Positions 43,284 to 54,524 of a stretch of 64,000 nt of DNA are shown piece by piece. The DNA is from Nilaparvata lugens (Eukaryota; Arthropoda; Insecta; Hemiptera; Delphacidae), in contig NC_052510.1 of assembly GCF_014356525.2 (NCBI RefSeq), positions 57,511,273 to 57,575,272 on the forward strand. The letters are read 5' to 3'. Numbering within the stretch: the stretch's first letter is position 1; each line of letters opens with the position of its first letter. Under the pieces are notes generated by a model. The model saw only the letters and a program-made list of their open reading frames with translations. It was not told the origin of the DNA and ran no database searches. The translations under genes and the position numbers were made by a program.

Positions 43284-43591
43284 GTGAGTTATGAAAAATT
43301 TTAATCCGCTCTGACCCAATCTCACTACAGTTGCCCAGGTCTGAAAATCTACTAGAATTTCCATTAAAAAAATCCTGCATCATGCGCTAAAATGAATAAG
43401 AGACTAATCTGCTCAATTTTATCGTTGCGAATATAATGCTCTTTCCATTGAGAGGCAGGCTTTCGGCCCAAGTTTTTGGAGCGTGAATTTTCGCTTCAAT
43501 GTGCAATATTCATTATTGAATACTATGGTTTGTTAATTGCTAGCGGGTGAATGGGCTCAGTTAATGTATTTCATGTAATGGAACTCCCACG

Positions 43592-43870
43592 ATTTATTAG
43601 AAATTAGGATGAAACATTCATTTTGAGTCGGACTATCGATCTCCAGATTTCAGGATTTATTGATTACACTGAATCCAGGTAGCAATTTATTCGAAATTAG
43701 GTTGAAACAATCATTTTGAGTAGGACTATCGATCTCCAGATTTGAGGATTTATTGATTACACTGAATCCAGGTAGCAATTTATTAGAAATTAGGATGAAA
43801 AACAATCATTTTGATTCAGATTATCGATCTCCAGATTTTAAGTTTTTTTTATAACACTGAATAGAACTAT
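43592..43870. repeat. 93-bp tandem repeat, three units
   Basis: ATTTATTAGAAATTAGGATG-type starts at 43592, 43685 and 43778; each has CTATCGATCTCCAGATTT and TTACACTGAAT. Confidence 0.92.
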
Positions 43871-46620
43871 CTGTATTCAAATTGTGAAGGTGATGATGTT
43901 ATCGGTATCATACAGTCCCCACTAATGAAAGGGCTGCCAAGATTGCATCTCTAGTGATTTGAAATCTACCTACATTCTAAATATTCTAACATCTCCTTTA
44001 TCCTATCAATTTTTATCTCAAGCAAATATCCTGAAAATGGTAACATTTTTCTGTTTTCTAAGTATGCCATATCAACTAATCAAATAATGTATTTAGAACT
44101 GAATCCGCTGTTTTACCAGCAAATTCATCTTTAGATACTTTAAAAAGAAAAATTAAAATTATAGATCTATTATAGATACTTGCTAAAGTTAGTTCAATCA
44201 CAGAAGAGAGAAACAGAGATCAACGTTGTTCATCACTCCGTGGCTCTATTATTTTAGAATTTATCGGGAATTTCCATTATTTTGAACAAAATTGTATGCA
44301 AATCAATTGAATCCTCTCACCTTTACAAATTGGTGTATTTGTAGGTCCGCCTTACTGTGAATAAATAGAAATAATTTCATTGCCATTCAACTGATCATAG
44401 TTACAGACAACGTCATATTCTAATTCAATTCAAACACAACAAATTCTAATTCAAATTCAATATCAAACACACATATAGATATAAAGTGAAGTCACTTGAT
44501 AATGGGTTGGAAAATGATCCTGTCTAAAATTACATAATTAGGCTATAATAAGGTAACATTAAAATGGGAAATCTAAAATATAAAGTCCATATCTAATAAA
44601 TTCACAAGCTAATTTAATTAATACATACGAAATTCATACGTCTCATTATTATTTATTTTATTTAATAGGGCAATATTCATAGAATTCTAAGTCTTTCTTA
44701 CTATATAAATTCATATTATAAATATTAATTATTTATTTTAATAGGGCAACTTGTGAGTTTTATTACATAGAATTAATAAAATATTCGTATTAATTGATCT
44801 ACTGCAAGTTAGCCAATAATCTCCTATTTATTTATTAATTTGAACATTTATAGTGTGGGAGCATACAGTGAAACCTTGAGAATACAGAGCATACTGAGGA
44901 AAATTGCTAATCAAACTTTTTATCACAATTAGACAAAATAATAATTAGAAAGAATAATTTAGATGAGGAGAAAAGGCTAATGAATATTGAAACGAACAGA
45001 TCATATTTGAACAAAACAGAATTCAAATGTGCTATTAAAACTCAATGTCCAAGTGAATAATAACAGACTTTAATGAACAAAAAGAAATTGATTTATAATT
45101 ATCGATGATTATTTGAAGGATATTAGTTCAATTGACTCTATTTCTCTGAAAAATGCATGTTAGAACATGAATGATGAAATTGATGAAGCTAAAAAGTGAC
45201 TATCGATTTACACAAATCCATCGCGGCATTCAATAATCTGCTTCAGACATCTCAATCAATCGACTGTACAACATAGAAATGTTAGTATCGCATTCATAAA
45301 CTGATTACTAATGATATTGGTTACACACCTTTGTGTTAAATCTGTGAAGCGTACATAGCAAGTACGTGTAATGTTGAAAATTACAAGGACTAACGTTATT
45401 CGAAAAGACTTTATCATGAATGTACATTATTAGCGGGGGTGAGGTAAGGTGATGAGCCAATTTGACACCGCCCATGAAAATCTATAGAAGCCAATAACTA
45501 TAACCAAGTCGGTAACTATAACCGTTGATTATTATAACCAAGTTGATAACATATAACCGTTGATCACTATAACCTAACATGACGGCGTGTTGTAAAGCGT
45601 GTTATATATTCACCATTTTAGTACTAGATGCGCTTTTCCTGTGCATGTTGCAAACAGATGCATTTAACCTTTGTTATTACTGCATTTTGTGCCTCTCACA
45701 CCGACCCTAACCTATCTATCACTCAATAACTTTGTATCTGTTTTCTATTACGTCGTCGATAGTCTAAACATAAACCACAGTTTCATTCTCCAGGATTATG
45801 AGCTAAAACTGATGGATTAAGTCGTTACTAAAACTGAGATTGAAGGATAAGTTAATCGCTTGTTCGGAAAATTTCAAAAACTGAATTTTCTTGTTAGAAA
45901 AATTTCAAAAACTGAATTTTCTTGTTCGGTGTTCCGTGATCAAGCACTTATTATTCATGCTTATCTCCTGATCCTTATTCAACATAACTTTCAAATTTCA
46001 AAAAACTGAATTTTCTTGTTCAGTGATCAAGCAAGCACTTTTTATTCATGCTTATCTCCTGATACTTATTCTTCACAACTTCCCTCTCTCTTCTATTATA
46101 TTCTCACTTCATATTCTCGTCCTTTATTGTTGCATACTCCTCTCCTCGTCTCGTCATGCCTCGAAACTTTCAAATCCGAAATTTATTCAAGCCCAAGTTG
46201 AGCTCAAGTTAAATTCATCTAGTATGTTATGCATAATAATGAAGGCATTGTTCCATTATTCCAGTATAAAGCACAAGTCACCGTTATAAAATAGAGTTGC
46301 ATGCTGATTCACCTGCATGCAGCCAATATATGCAAACAGCTTACTCTACTTGCATTTCTTGCATATATGTATCAGAGTCCATACACCAGACAAGCATTTT
46401 AAGTTTGCTGGGAAACCGCATGGTGTGAACACGTAAAACCTATCATTAAAATATACGGTAAAGTGGGTAAACCGTCCCACTATTGGAAGTCAGTCAGGCA
46501 AGTCCGGAATTATAACGTATCAGTCATAACTGGGTTGAAGGGTGTTCAGGTATAACTGGATCAACATCGTCTCATAACTGGATTATTGGTGTGGTTCATG
46601 CTCAATTCAAGTATCTTATA
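43871..46620. other. 2.7 kb of AT-rich DNA with only weak local repeats
   Basis: AAAACTGAATTTTCTTGTT occurs three times at 45885-46021, and ATAACC-type units at 45495-45575. Repeated TGCAT/ATGCA words are seen at 46288-46370. No gene or dispersed element was recognised. Confidence 0.4.
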
Positions 46621-46902
46621 AGTTAGTGTTTGAAGCTTGTTCTATCCATTAAATGACGCTCTGACTTTTGAAATAAGTTAGTGGTTGGACCTCGTTTCAT
46701 CAAGTGAATTGCTCTTTGACTTTTTCCGAGTATAGTAGGGTTTTCCTTGAATTTTGTCATTCCTAATCTAGTAAGTTAGTAGTTGAAGTTTGTTTTATCC
46801 ATTGAGGCATTGAATGACGCTCTGACTTTTAAAATAAGTTAGTGGTTAGATCTCGTTTCATCAGCTGAATTATTGCTCTTTGATTTTTTCCGAGTATAAT
46901 AG

Positions 46903-47402
46903 CATAGCCACCTCTAATACAAGGCCCCGGCCTACGATATTGCAACGTCGCAGCGTAGGCCTACAATCTAATCATAGCCACCTCTAATAAAAGGCCCCGG
47001 CCTACAATATTGCAACGTCGCAGTGTAGGCCTAGAATTCAAAAAAAAAGAAATTAAACAATCAAATGCATTCCAAAAAGCAAATACAAATATTGGTTCCT
47101 AATTTCTAATATGTGTTCCCTATAGGCTACCCTGTGTGGGGACACTTGAATATATATAATAGAATATTTATATACAAATTTAAATATTATATCATGAAGA
47201 ACATAATAATTGAATAATATGGTATTATATTGAAATAAATCAATATGTCAATTTAATCTAAAACAGAATCTAATACATGATTGGTGAAAAAGATTTAAAA
47301 AAATACCAGCTGATCTTTTTCACCAATCATGTATTAGATTCTAGGCATACACTGCGACGTTGCAATATCGTAGGCCGGGGCCTTGTATTAGAGGTGGCTA
47401 TG
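46903..47402. mobile_element. K: TIR element with 7-bp target duplication
   Basis: CATAGCCACCTCTAATACAA at the left and its inverse ending TTAGAGGTGGCTATG at the right. ATAATAG flanks both sides (46896-46902 and 47403-47409), and the sister copy at 46621-46772 shows the empty site. The left TIR region is itself duplicated with a 70-bp offset (46903 and 46973). A LINE fragment is nested inside. Confidence 0.92.
47041..47252 (-). mobile_element. LINE 3'-region fragment inserted in K
   Basis: Reverse complement of about 60341-60550 within the LINE (TGTCCCCACACAGGGTAGCC on the LINE strand). AGAAT on both sides inside the K arms (CTAGAATTC / ACAGAATCTAA) fits a short target duplication. Confidence 0.85.
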
Positions 47403-47586
47403 ATAATAGGGGTTTCCTTACATTTTGTCATTTCTTACAGGTTCTAATCGGTACATCTGATAGCTGTTCGGCTCTTTGTGGGCATAGATAGTAGTTTTCT
47501 TCAACATTTTCATCCAGTTTAGGTTCAGATTTTCAAGCTCATAACCCAAATAATTCTATTCGATGGAGAATTAAATTCATTTACAT

Positions 47587-48160
47587 TCCTGAATAAAATT
47601 AAATTCCTCTTAGATTCGAAGAGTTATTGATGAATCCCACATCGTAGGATTGTATTCTAATTCTTAACCTCTAAACCCTCTATTAGGCTACCACATAACA
47701 CTCATGAATCGATATTTTAAAAAAGGATTGAAATAATTATTGTATATTGAAGGAAATTAAGTTCTAAGAATTGAAGAATTGATTAATTTTCCATCATAGG
47801 ATTGTATTCAAGTTCTTAAGCTCTAAACCATCTATTACCTTAGAACACTCTTGAATCCCTAATTCAAAAGATAATTGAAATAATTATTGTAGGGAATTAA
47901 GATAAAATTAAGATACCTTTAGAATTGACTAATTGATTAATCCCTCATCATAGGATTGTATTGAAATAATTAAAGTATATTGTAGGAAATAAGGATCTCC
48001 TTAGAATTGAAGAATTGATGGATTCCTCATCTCAGGATTGTGTTCAAGTTCTCAAGCTCTAAATCATCTATTACCTCATACCACTCATGCATTTCACTCA
48101 TCCATTTGTCTAAAGAGGATTGGGATAATTCTTATATTTTGTAGGAAATTAAGATCTTCA
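47587..48160. repeat. degenerate tandem repeat with ATCGTAGGATTGTATT-type units
   Basis: TAGGATTGTATT or a variant at 47646, 47806, 47951 and 48035; units also share CTCTAAACCATCTATTA and GGAAATTAAGAT. Confidence 0.8.
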
Positions 48161-48175
48161 TAGGTTTGATGAAAA

Positions 48176-48592
48176 ACTACAAGACTTAACCTATTTCGGA
48201 TTATGTGTAACCATAGAGAAACAATAGCGTAAGTAGATATCCCATGGTATAGGGCGTTTATGTCGCAGCTTTTACTGTTATCTCAAGCCGATTACTGTTG
48301 ATTATTGTCGAGTTCTACTGTTTTGTTGAGGTGAGAGTGTATGAACGGTACAATATGAGAGTTACCAGTGTCACACAGCTCCACGGGGAAGAATGACATG
48401 AACTATCGGCTTGAGATAACAGTAAAAGTTGCGACATAAACGCCCTATACCATGGGATATCTACTTATGCTATTGTTTCTCTATGGTGAAACCTTATCTA
48501 AATTTGGGAGAGTAATAGCACAAAGTTACCTTATTTTATCCCTCCCCATTATTTTTATGATGTACCTATTGTATGAATCAATAAAAAATAAA
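48176..48592 (+). mobile_element. U-tail U2, interrupted by L
   Basis: 48176-48211 plus 48493-48592 together match U1 (18001-18141): ACTACAAGACTTAACCTATT..., then CTTATCTAAATTTGGGAGAG and AATAGCACAAAGTTACC. Confidence 0.85.
48212..48485. mobile_element. L: fold-back element with 7-bp target duplication
   Basis: CATAGAGAAACAATAGCGTA...TATCCCATGGTATAGGGCGT and inverse, arms about 82 bases, unpaired centre about 110. GTGTAAC at 48205-48211 and GTGAAAC at 48486-48492. U1 shows the uninterrupted GTGTAACCTTATC. Confidence 0.92.
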
Positions 48593-49448
48593 TATTGACT
48601 TATAAATCCGCGGGATTAAACACTTTATTCTAGTAAAGCTCATACAATATAATTATTAGAATTATTTAAATCCTTCATTTGAATTGGGATAAAATATATT
48701 ATATTTTTGCATAGATGTTGTGGATTTTCTATTCACTCAGTACGAAACTGTGATATCCAGTTCATCTGTTACATGACCTCAATTAATTACTCTGAATATC
48801 CTGATGAGATGATGATTGATTCCCTAATTACAAATTCTGAATAAAATGATAATGAACCGTTGTTAGCGAGAAGGTTTATCAATTCAGTCCATTTATTCTT
48901 TCCCATATACAAACAGGATAAATCATACAGTGTTATTATTCCACCTCTGATTGCAATTTGTTTCAATATCTGCACAAACACAGAAATGAAATGGGAAATC
49001 GTGCAGTGCTGCAATAATAAATTGCGGTGATCACATTGTGATTATTCTATACGGAACAGATGTAACGTTTTAGTAGCAAACCTGAACGAATTGCAATTTA
49101 TTCACGTGTTTCCCTGTATTTACATTCATCGCGAATGGTGGATGGGATTTTCTGTTGTTTTAAGAGCGAAAACACGGTCCGACGCCAGAAATATTTCATC
49201 ATTTATGGTTATAAAGTATTCCTCTCTTTTCCATTTAACTTGCATTCGATTCCTGTTCCTGTATCCATTTCCGTTGTTCCTGATAACAGTTTAAGTTATT
49301 CCAAAAATTATTATTTTCCGTTTATTTTAGTTTATTTCTAATTATACAGTGAATTGATACAGGAAATATCAGTCGTTTTAATAAATTTAACGCACTCTAT
49401 TTTTGTACATTACCAATCTTTCATCTCTGGTATTTGTCCTGGGGACGT
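48593..49448. other. unassigned sequence
   Basis: 49060-49200 is slightly less AT-rich (GAAAACACGGTCCGACGCC). No gene recognised. Confidence 0.4.
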
Positions 49449-49534
49449 GACAGTCGAGGACTGCGACATTTGAGGACTGATTTTCAGTCCTCAAATGTTG
49501 GGGCTGTGCAAAAATGAAAGAGTCCTCCACTGTC
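49449..49534. repeat. nested two-step hairpin with GAGGACT/AGTCCTC doublets
   Basis: Outer arms GACAGTCGAGGACT and AGTCCTCCACTGTC (one mismatch) enclose inner perfect arms ACATTTGAGGACTGA and TCAGTCCTCAAATGT around a 3-base loop, plus a 20-base bulge on the 3' side. Confidence 0.8.
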
Positions 49535-49957
49535 GCTTCTGTGCTTTTAGGAGAGTTTTCTTTTGTCGGTGTCCTCGTTTGACATCGACCCATTTGTCCT
49601 TCTATCCAGATGTTATATTATTCCTTTCCACTTTCAAAGATACTTCATCATTTCTGGCTGATATCCTTCAGTAACATAATAATATAACATACAATAAATA
49701 CATATTCATGTATTGTTTGTCACAATAATACATTGCAGGTTTTAGTGCTTCAAAAATTTCACAACATTATTAGTGTCGGAACCTATTATCAACTACAATT
49801 TTCCAAGATCTTATACAAGACCTATTGGATATTAATTTCGTTAATTGCAGTTCTTAATTTATCATATAATGTTGAGATTTATCAACGACTTTTCCAAAGA
49901 TATAAAGACTTCAAATAAATTGGTAGTTGCATCTGTTCAAATGCTAATTAATTAATA
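49535..49957. other. unassigned AT-rich sequence
   Basis: Nothing recognised. Confidence 0.4.
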
Positions 49958-50224
49958 ATTATTATTAAACGAAAATCCCAATTAAATGCTGTAAATCACC
50001 CCGAAGATTTCTGCAACTGCAAATATTGACAACAGGGTAAACAGCTAGATAGAAACTCTATGAGCACTACTATACAAAAATTATTTGTCAGCCCGGGAAT
50101 GACAAATAATTTTATAGTACTGCTCATTGAAATTCCATGTAGCTGTTTACCCTGTTGTCAATATTTGCAGTAGCAGAAGTCTTCGGGTGATTTACAGCAT
50201 TTAATTGGGATTTTCGTTTAATAA
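49958..50224. mobile_element. M: fold-back element, ~130-bp arms
   Basis: TTATTAAACGAAAATCCCAA and its inverse, continuing through TGTAAATCACCC, ATATTGACAACAGGGTAAAC and AAATTATTTGTCA to a centre GCCCGGGAA at about 50092-50100. Solo ends occur at 8289 and 20415. Confidence 0.92.
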
Positions 50225-50389
50225 TGATTATCGACTTTTCCCCATGCTATGTGAAATCTTCCTTTGTTATTTCCAAAATAACCAAATTAATAACCTACTC
50301 TATTAATATCCTATTTTCGAATATTTTTAGAATATTTATTTATCATATATTTTTGATTAAGTTTTAATTTTAGTTTCATTTTTATTTAT

Positions 50390-50620
50390 TTTGTTTTTCT
50401 TTTTTTCTGTTTTAGTTTCTCCTCGTTTCCTCGAGTTTTTGCGTCGGTAGTGTGAGTGTGCACTTCGCCAGGAGAGGGGGTTTCCGAACTGACTCAACCC
50501 CCCCCCTCCCACTGGACGATGCTTCTCCAAGGGATCGCCACGTCTCTCTCTTTCTAATCACGTGGAAACAAGATGGCGACCAAAGACCCACCGCCTTGCT
50601 CTACTCCAATCAAGACTTAT
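50390..50620 (+). other. GC-contrast segment with acceptor-like site and Kozak ATG
   Basis: TTCTTTTTTTCTGTTTTAG at about 50398-50416 resembles a 3' splice site. Then comes a GC-rich stretch with a C tract (CAACCCCCCCCTCCC), and ACAAGATGGCGACC at about 50569 opens a 24-codon frame. Possibly a non-coding exon or part of an unrecognised element. Confidence 0.3.
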
Positions 50621-51387
50621 AACTTATTAATAATAATTTATAAATAATATGAATATAAATATAGCATTGTACATTATCTGTAAATTTTTTCTATTTTGTA
50701 AATCGAACTTCGAATCGTAAATATACTTAGAAACGAAACATTTAAAGACTATGTAACGGTTTTTGTAAATTATTTTCGACTGTAAATGATGTGAATAATG
50801 TATCATTTGTACGTAATTAGCTGATTGTATATTTTTTATTAATGAATTGAATTGTTTCACAAAGTGAAAAATAAGAACAATAATACAAATCAACTTGACT
50901 TTTCATTCATAAAATAGATCAATGATATGACAACTAACAGGCTTCAGTGAATACTACTCCACTTTCAAAATTATATTTTCATCATACTTCAGTTCAAAAT
51001 TTCTGATGAATATATTATTATTTATTCAGCAAAAGAGTTTCAATTTCAATACACAATGAAAAATTATTCATTTGCAATTTAGGTTAGTAGTATTAACTGT
51101 AACCTGTTAGCTCTCATCCATCAAAAACAACCAGACCCTCAGCATCATTTCAATATTGTGCAAATCGAGAAGAAATCAATGAGCAGAAATTCATTTGAAT
51201 GTAAATTTTCCAAAAAAGAACATGATTTTCAATCACTACATTTGAGTCATAGGTAATTTTATAATTTGGTATTTTAATCATTCTAATTCAAAATTTCTAG
51301 CTAATATATATTCTTGGACAGAACTTTGAACTTTAAATTTCCTCAGTAAGAACATAACCCATTATTTCGGATATTTCATTATTTATC
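50621..51387. other. unassigned AT-rich sequence
   Basis: Nothing recognised. Confidence 0.4.
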
Positions 51388-51497
51388 AAAATTTGGGAAC
51401 AGAATAGTTTTGGGCCATGCCTGTTGTTCTATCCCCATCATATTCATATGATTTGTAATTATATCAGAAAATAAATAAATATTCAATAAATAAATAG
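51388..51497 (+). mobile_element. S-tail, + orientation
   Basis: TTTGGGAACAGAATAGTTTT, GGGCCATGCCTGTTGTTCTA and an AATA-type tail; the reverse complement of 17784-17870. Confidence 0.75.
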
Positions 51498-52103
51498 TAG
51501 CACACAAGATTCATGTATTGATATAGCAGAATCATTTTTCTGTAGGTCAAGTAGATAATTGATTTTGATCACTCTTTATTCATATTATTTGGTGCAACCT
51601 AGAACTAATTCCAGTTAAAATTATCGAGCTCTACTTGAAGTTTCATTTGAAATATTATGCTTAGACTTGAACTAAAATATTAATGAGTGTACAAATATGT
51701 TTCAAGAGCACTGAGTTTGGAAATTGTAGAATCTATGATTATAGTTCAACTCAATTTGGTTGACTTTTTATGGTTCTCACATTATTTGTGTGAAATTTTG
51801 GAAAACTCGTCTAAATAGCATTATCTTCGTAATATACTTATCAACCTATTTTTGAAACTTCCCATCTTGAGATGGAAAAATCTCTCAATTGCAACAACAT
51901 TCTTGAAGAATTTGTATTCAAAAAGATTCTGTACATGAGGAATTGTAAGACAGTAGGCCTACATTTCCCCATGTTCAGGTATTTTTGAATAATAATGTAT
52001 TCAATGTATGAGCAAGATTGATCATCAACAAGTTCAACAAACCTGTTGAAAAACTTACATCTTTCAAGAAACTTGAAACAATAATCAAGACAATCAATGC
52101 ATA
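51498..52103. other. unassigned AT-rich sequence
   Basis: Nothing recognised. Confidence 0.4.
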
Positions 52104-52218
52104 AGCCCTAGAGTTTAACACACTTTTTTACTATGTATTTAAACTTGACATGCAGTTAAATGTATTTGACTGCATGTCGTGTTTAAATTACACACTAAAA
52201 AAGTGTGTTAATACATCG
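52104..52218. repeat. fold-back centred near 52155
   Basis: AACACACTTTTTTACTATGT...TTAAACTTGACATGCAGT mirrors ACTGCATGTCGTGTTTAAAT...ACTAAAAAAGTGTGTT. Its right end is the first unit of the array below. Confidence 0.85.
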
Positions 52219-52436
52219 CACTAAAAAAGTGTGTTTTTACCCACATTACACACTAAAAAAGTGTGTTTTTACCCACATCACACACTAAAAAAGTGTGTTT
52301 TTACACACATTACACACTAAAAAAGTGTGTTTTTACCCACATTACACACTAAAAAAGTGTGTTTTTACACACATTACACACTAAAAAAGTGTGTTTTTAC
52401 ACACATTACACACTAAAAAAGTGTGTTAATACATCG
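52191..52436. repeat. 32-bp array of perfect small hairpins, eight units
   Basis: ACACACTAAAAAAGTGTGT recurs with CACTAAAA at 52193, 52219, 52251, 52283, 52315, 52347, 52379 and 52411. Each unit can pair ACACACT with AGTGTGT. Spacers are TTTACCCACATT or TTTACACACATT. It grew from one arm of the adjoining fold-back. Confidence 0.95.
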
Positions 52437-52465
52437 CATCTCGGAATCAATCAAGAAACCATCAG

Positions 52466-52636
52466 CCTGGAGTTTGTTAAATTTTCATAGTGATTGAATG
52501 TTACGAGAACCAATCAGAGAAGACTTCCTTCCAAACGAGCCTCTGATTGGTTTGTTTGGAATGAAGGCTTCTTTGATTGGTTCTCGTGACTTTTAATCTC
52601 TGTTGGAATTTAACAGACTTCTTGTGCAACCGGGCC
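52466..52636. mobile_element. B-family fold-back MITE, copy B4
   Basis: Right terminus CTTGTGCAACCGGGCC; inner arms GAGAACCAATCAGAGAAG and CTTTGATTGGTTCTCG, with an extra CTCTGATTGGTTTG in between. The left terminus is eroded. Confidence 0.82.
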
Positions 52637-52683
52637 CTAGAGATCAATAACATCTACAGTGCAGGGTCAGTCTACAGAGTCAG

Positions 52684-52828
52684 TGCCGGTTGCAGAAAAA
52701 CTGGTTAAATCGTGATTAATTTTACGAGAACCAATCAGAGAAGCCTTCTTTTTGGCAAACCCTTTTCTGATTGGTTCTCTTGAAATTAATCATGATCCAA
52801 ATACAACCGGCTTTTGTGCAACCGGGCC
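52684..52828. mobile_element. B-family fold-back MITE, copy B5
   Basis: TGCCGGTTGCAGAAAAACTG to CGGCTTTTGTGCAACCGGGC, with inverted GAGAACCAATCAGAGAAG and TTTCTGATTGGTTCTC. Confidence 0.9.
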
Positions 52829-53188
52829 AGTCTACAAACATCTACAAAAATGGTCTAGTGATCGAATTCTACTACTGATCTTGGATACATGAAAGTAAGT
52901 TATTCCAACTAATGTTGAATTAAGTGAAAGTAAGTTTTATCTGAAGCTGAGTCATAGCTAGAGATCGCAGGTAAATAAATGTATGATAGTTGATGATGAT
53001 AATATTATGGAACAAAATTCTATATCAATATAGTTTCAACTATCCTGAAGACTTCTGCTATTACAAATATCAACAAAAGGGAGAAAAGCTAGTAAAAATA
53101 TAAAATATTCCCATCTATATTGTAGTTTATTGAAGGGAGGATAAAAGAGAATTTTTAACTTTATGAATGGGTCATCATCTGACAGTAA
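52829..53188. other. unassigned AT-rich sequence
   Basis: Nothing recognised. Confidence 0.4.
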
Positions 53189-53632
53189 CTAGATGATATC
53201 AAAACTTGAGGATTTGAAGTTACGAAGGTGGATGTCATTAACCCATATCGTGTAAGATTCATACACTTCTAGAAATTTCTGCATCGTAATTCATTATACC
53301 ACTACAGCACATAGCTTTGTCAGGGAATCATTGCAAAAAATGTCCCAACATACAAAACGCCTTTTCAACCAATATAGTAGAGGTAACAGCAAATCTGACA
53401 AAACTAACTAGATAATATTAAAACTTGAGGATTTGAAGCTACGAAGCTGGATGTCTTTATTATACCCTGTATGAATCATACACTTGTAGAAACTGCTGCA
53501 TCGTAATTCATTGTATACTACCACAGTGAATTGCTTTGTCATGGAATTATTGCAAAAAATGTTCCTAAATACAAAACGCTAGTTCGAACAATATAGTAGA
53601 GATAACGGTAAAGCTGACAAAACAAAACCTAG
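53189..53632. repeat. 219-bp tandem duplication
   Basis: CTAGATRATATYAAAACTTG at 53189 and 53408; shared CTGCATCGTAATTCATT, CAATATAGTAGAGRTAAC and CTGACAAAAC. Confidence 0.92.
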
Positions 53633-53952
53633 AAATAAAATAAGAATGGATTCCATCTATTTTGAAATGGTTAGGACCCACAGGTTAACAATAGTCATCC
53701 CCAGGTCAATGACATTAGTGGCAGGTATATTTTACATTGTTGTTACTACTGCATCAATAATGCAGTTGCAGTTAAAAGGAAGTTTTCCCTGTTGCTAACA
53801 GGAAACTCCTAGCTTGACCGTCAGGCGTGATTTATTATCTCGGACGGAAAATAATTTTTATTTCAGTCCTAGTTGGGAATAGTTCTGCAACTGTGAAAAC
53901 GTGAATTATTCATTTATCAAGTAGCCTACTTCTGTGCTACTATTTTGAACTA

Positions 53953-54259
53953 ATAAAAACAATATACAAATCTTGGAGTATCCTTTATTTTTTAAAAACA
54001 AAACAATGAGAATAAGACGTTGATGTTAATACAATCATGTTGACGTTGATGTTGTTGATACCATCATGTTGACGTTGATATTGTTGATACAATCATGTTG
54101 ACAACATCAACGTATTATTTTTTCAATTATGGAGAGACACAACAACATCTCATATCATACAATCAAAATGTTGAACTATTTTAAAAATAAAGTACTTTAA
54201 GATTTGTATATTGTTTTTATTAATTTGTTAAAATGTAGCCCATGTGAGTCAAGTGTTTT
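53953..54259. mobile_element. X-family-like fold-back N with 15-bp target duplication
   Basis: Perfect TACTATTTTGAACTA at 53938-53952 and 54260-54274. Arms ATAAAAACAATATACAAATC and its inverse; centre has TGTTGACGTTGATRTTGTTG repeats (54030-54110). Its terminal part ATTAATTTGTTAAAATGTAG matches O in reverse, and CAATTATGGAGAGACAC resembles X5. Confidence 0.88.
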
Positions 54260-54524
54260 TACTATTTTGAACTACAGTACTGAGGTATCTATACTATATT
54301 CTACTAGTTTTGAACCTTCCTTATAACGTAAACTTGATATTACTATTCAGTATTTTAGCAGTATCATCCTGTCTTTACCTCATCGCCTATATACTATTTA
54401 GAACTATTTTTCTATTCCAACAGTGAATGAAATTCACTGATTTTGTGCTAACATTGTTCTATAAAATAACAAAGTTCTGCTCCACTGGAAAATGCTACTC
54501 TCAAGCTGAATATTGCCACATACA

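Larger units (their letters stand above)
46621..47445. repeat. 152-bp tandem duplication, second copy split by K
   Basis: AGTTAGTGTTTGAAGCTTGT at 46621 and AGTTAGTAGTTGAAGTTTGT at 46773. Copy 1 reads uninterrupted through TTCCGAGTATAGTAGGGTTT; copy 2 is broken at the equivalent point (46902/47403). Confidence 0.9.

Noticed and set aside
52191..52436. CRISPR-like regular array
   Set aside because: Eukaryotic context, spacers nearly identical to one another, repeat grown from an adjacent palindrome. The same argument applies to the 60-bp array at 2621-3137 and the 43-bp array at 40555-40818.
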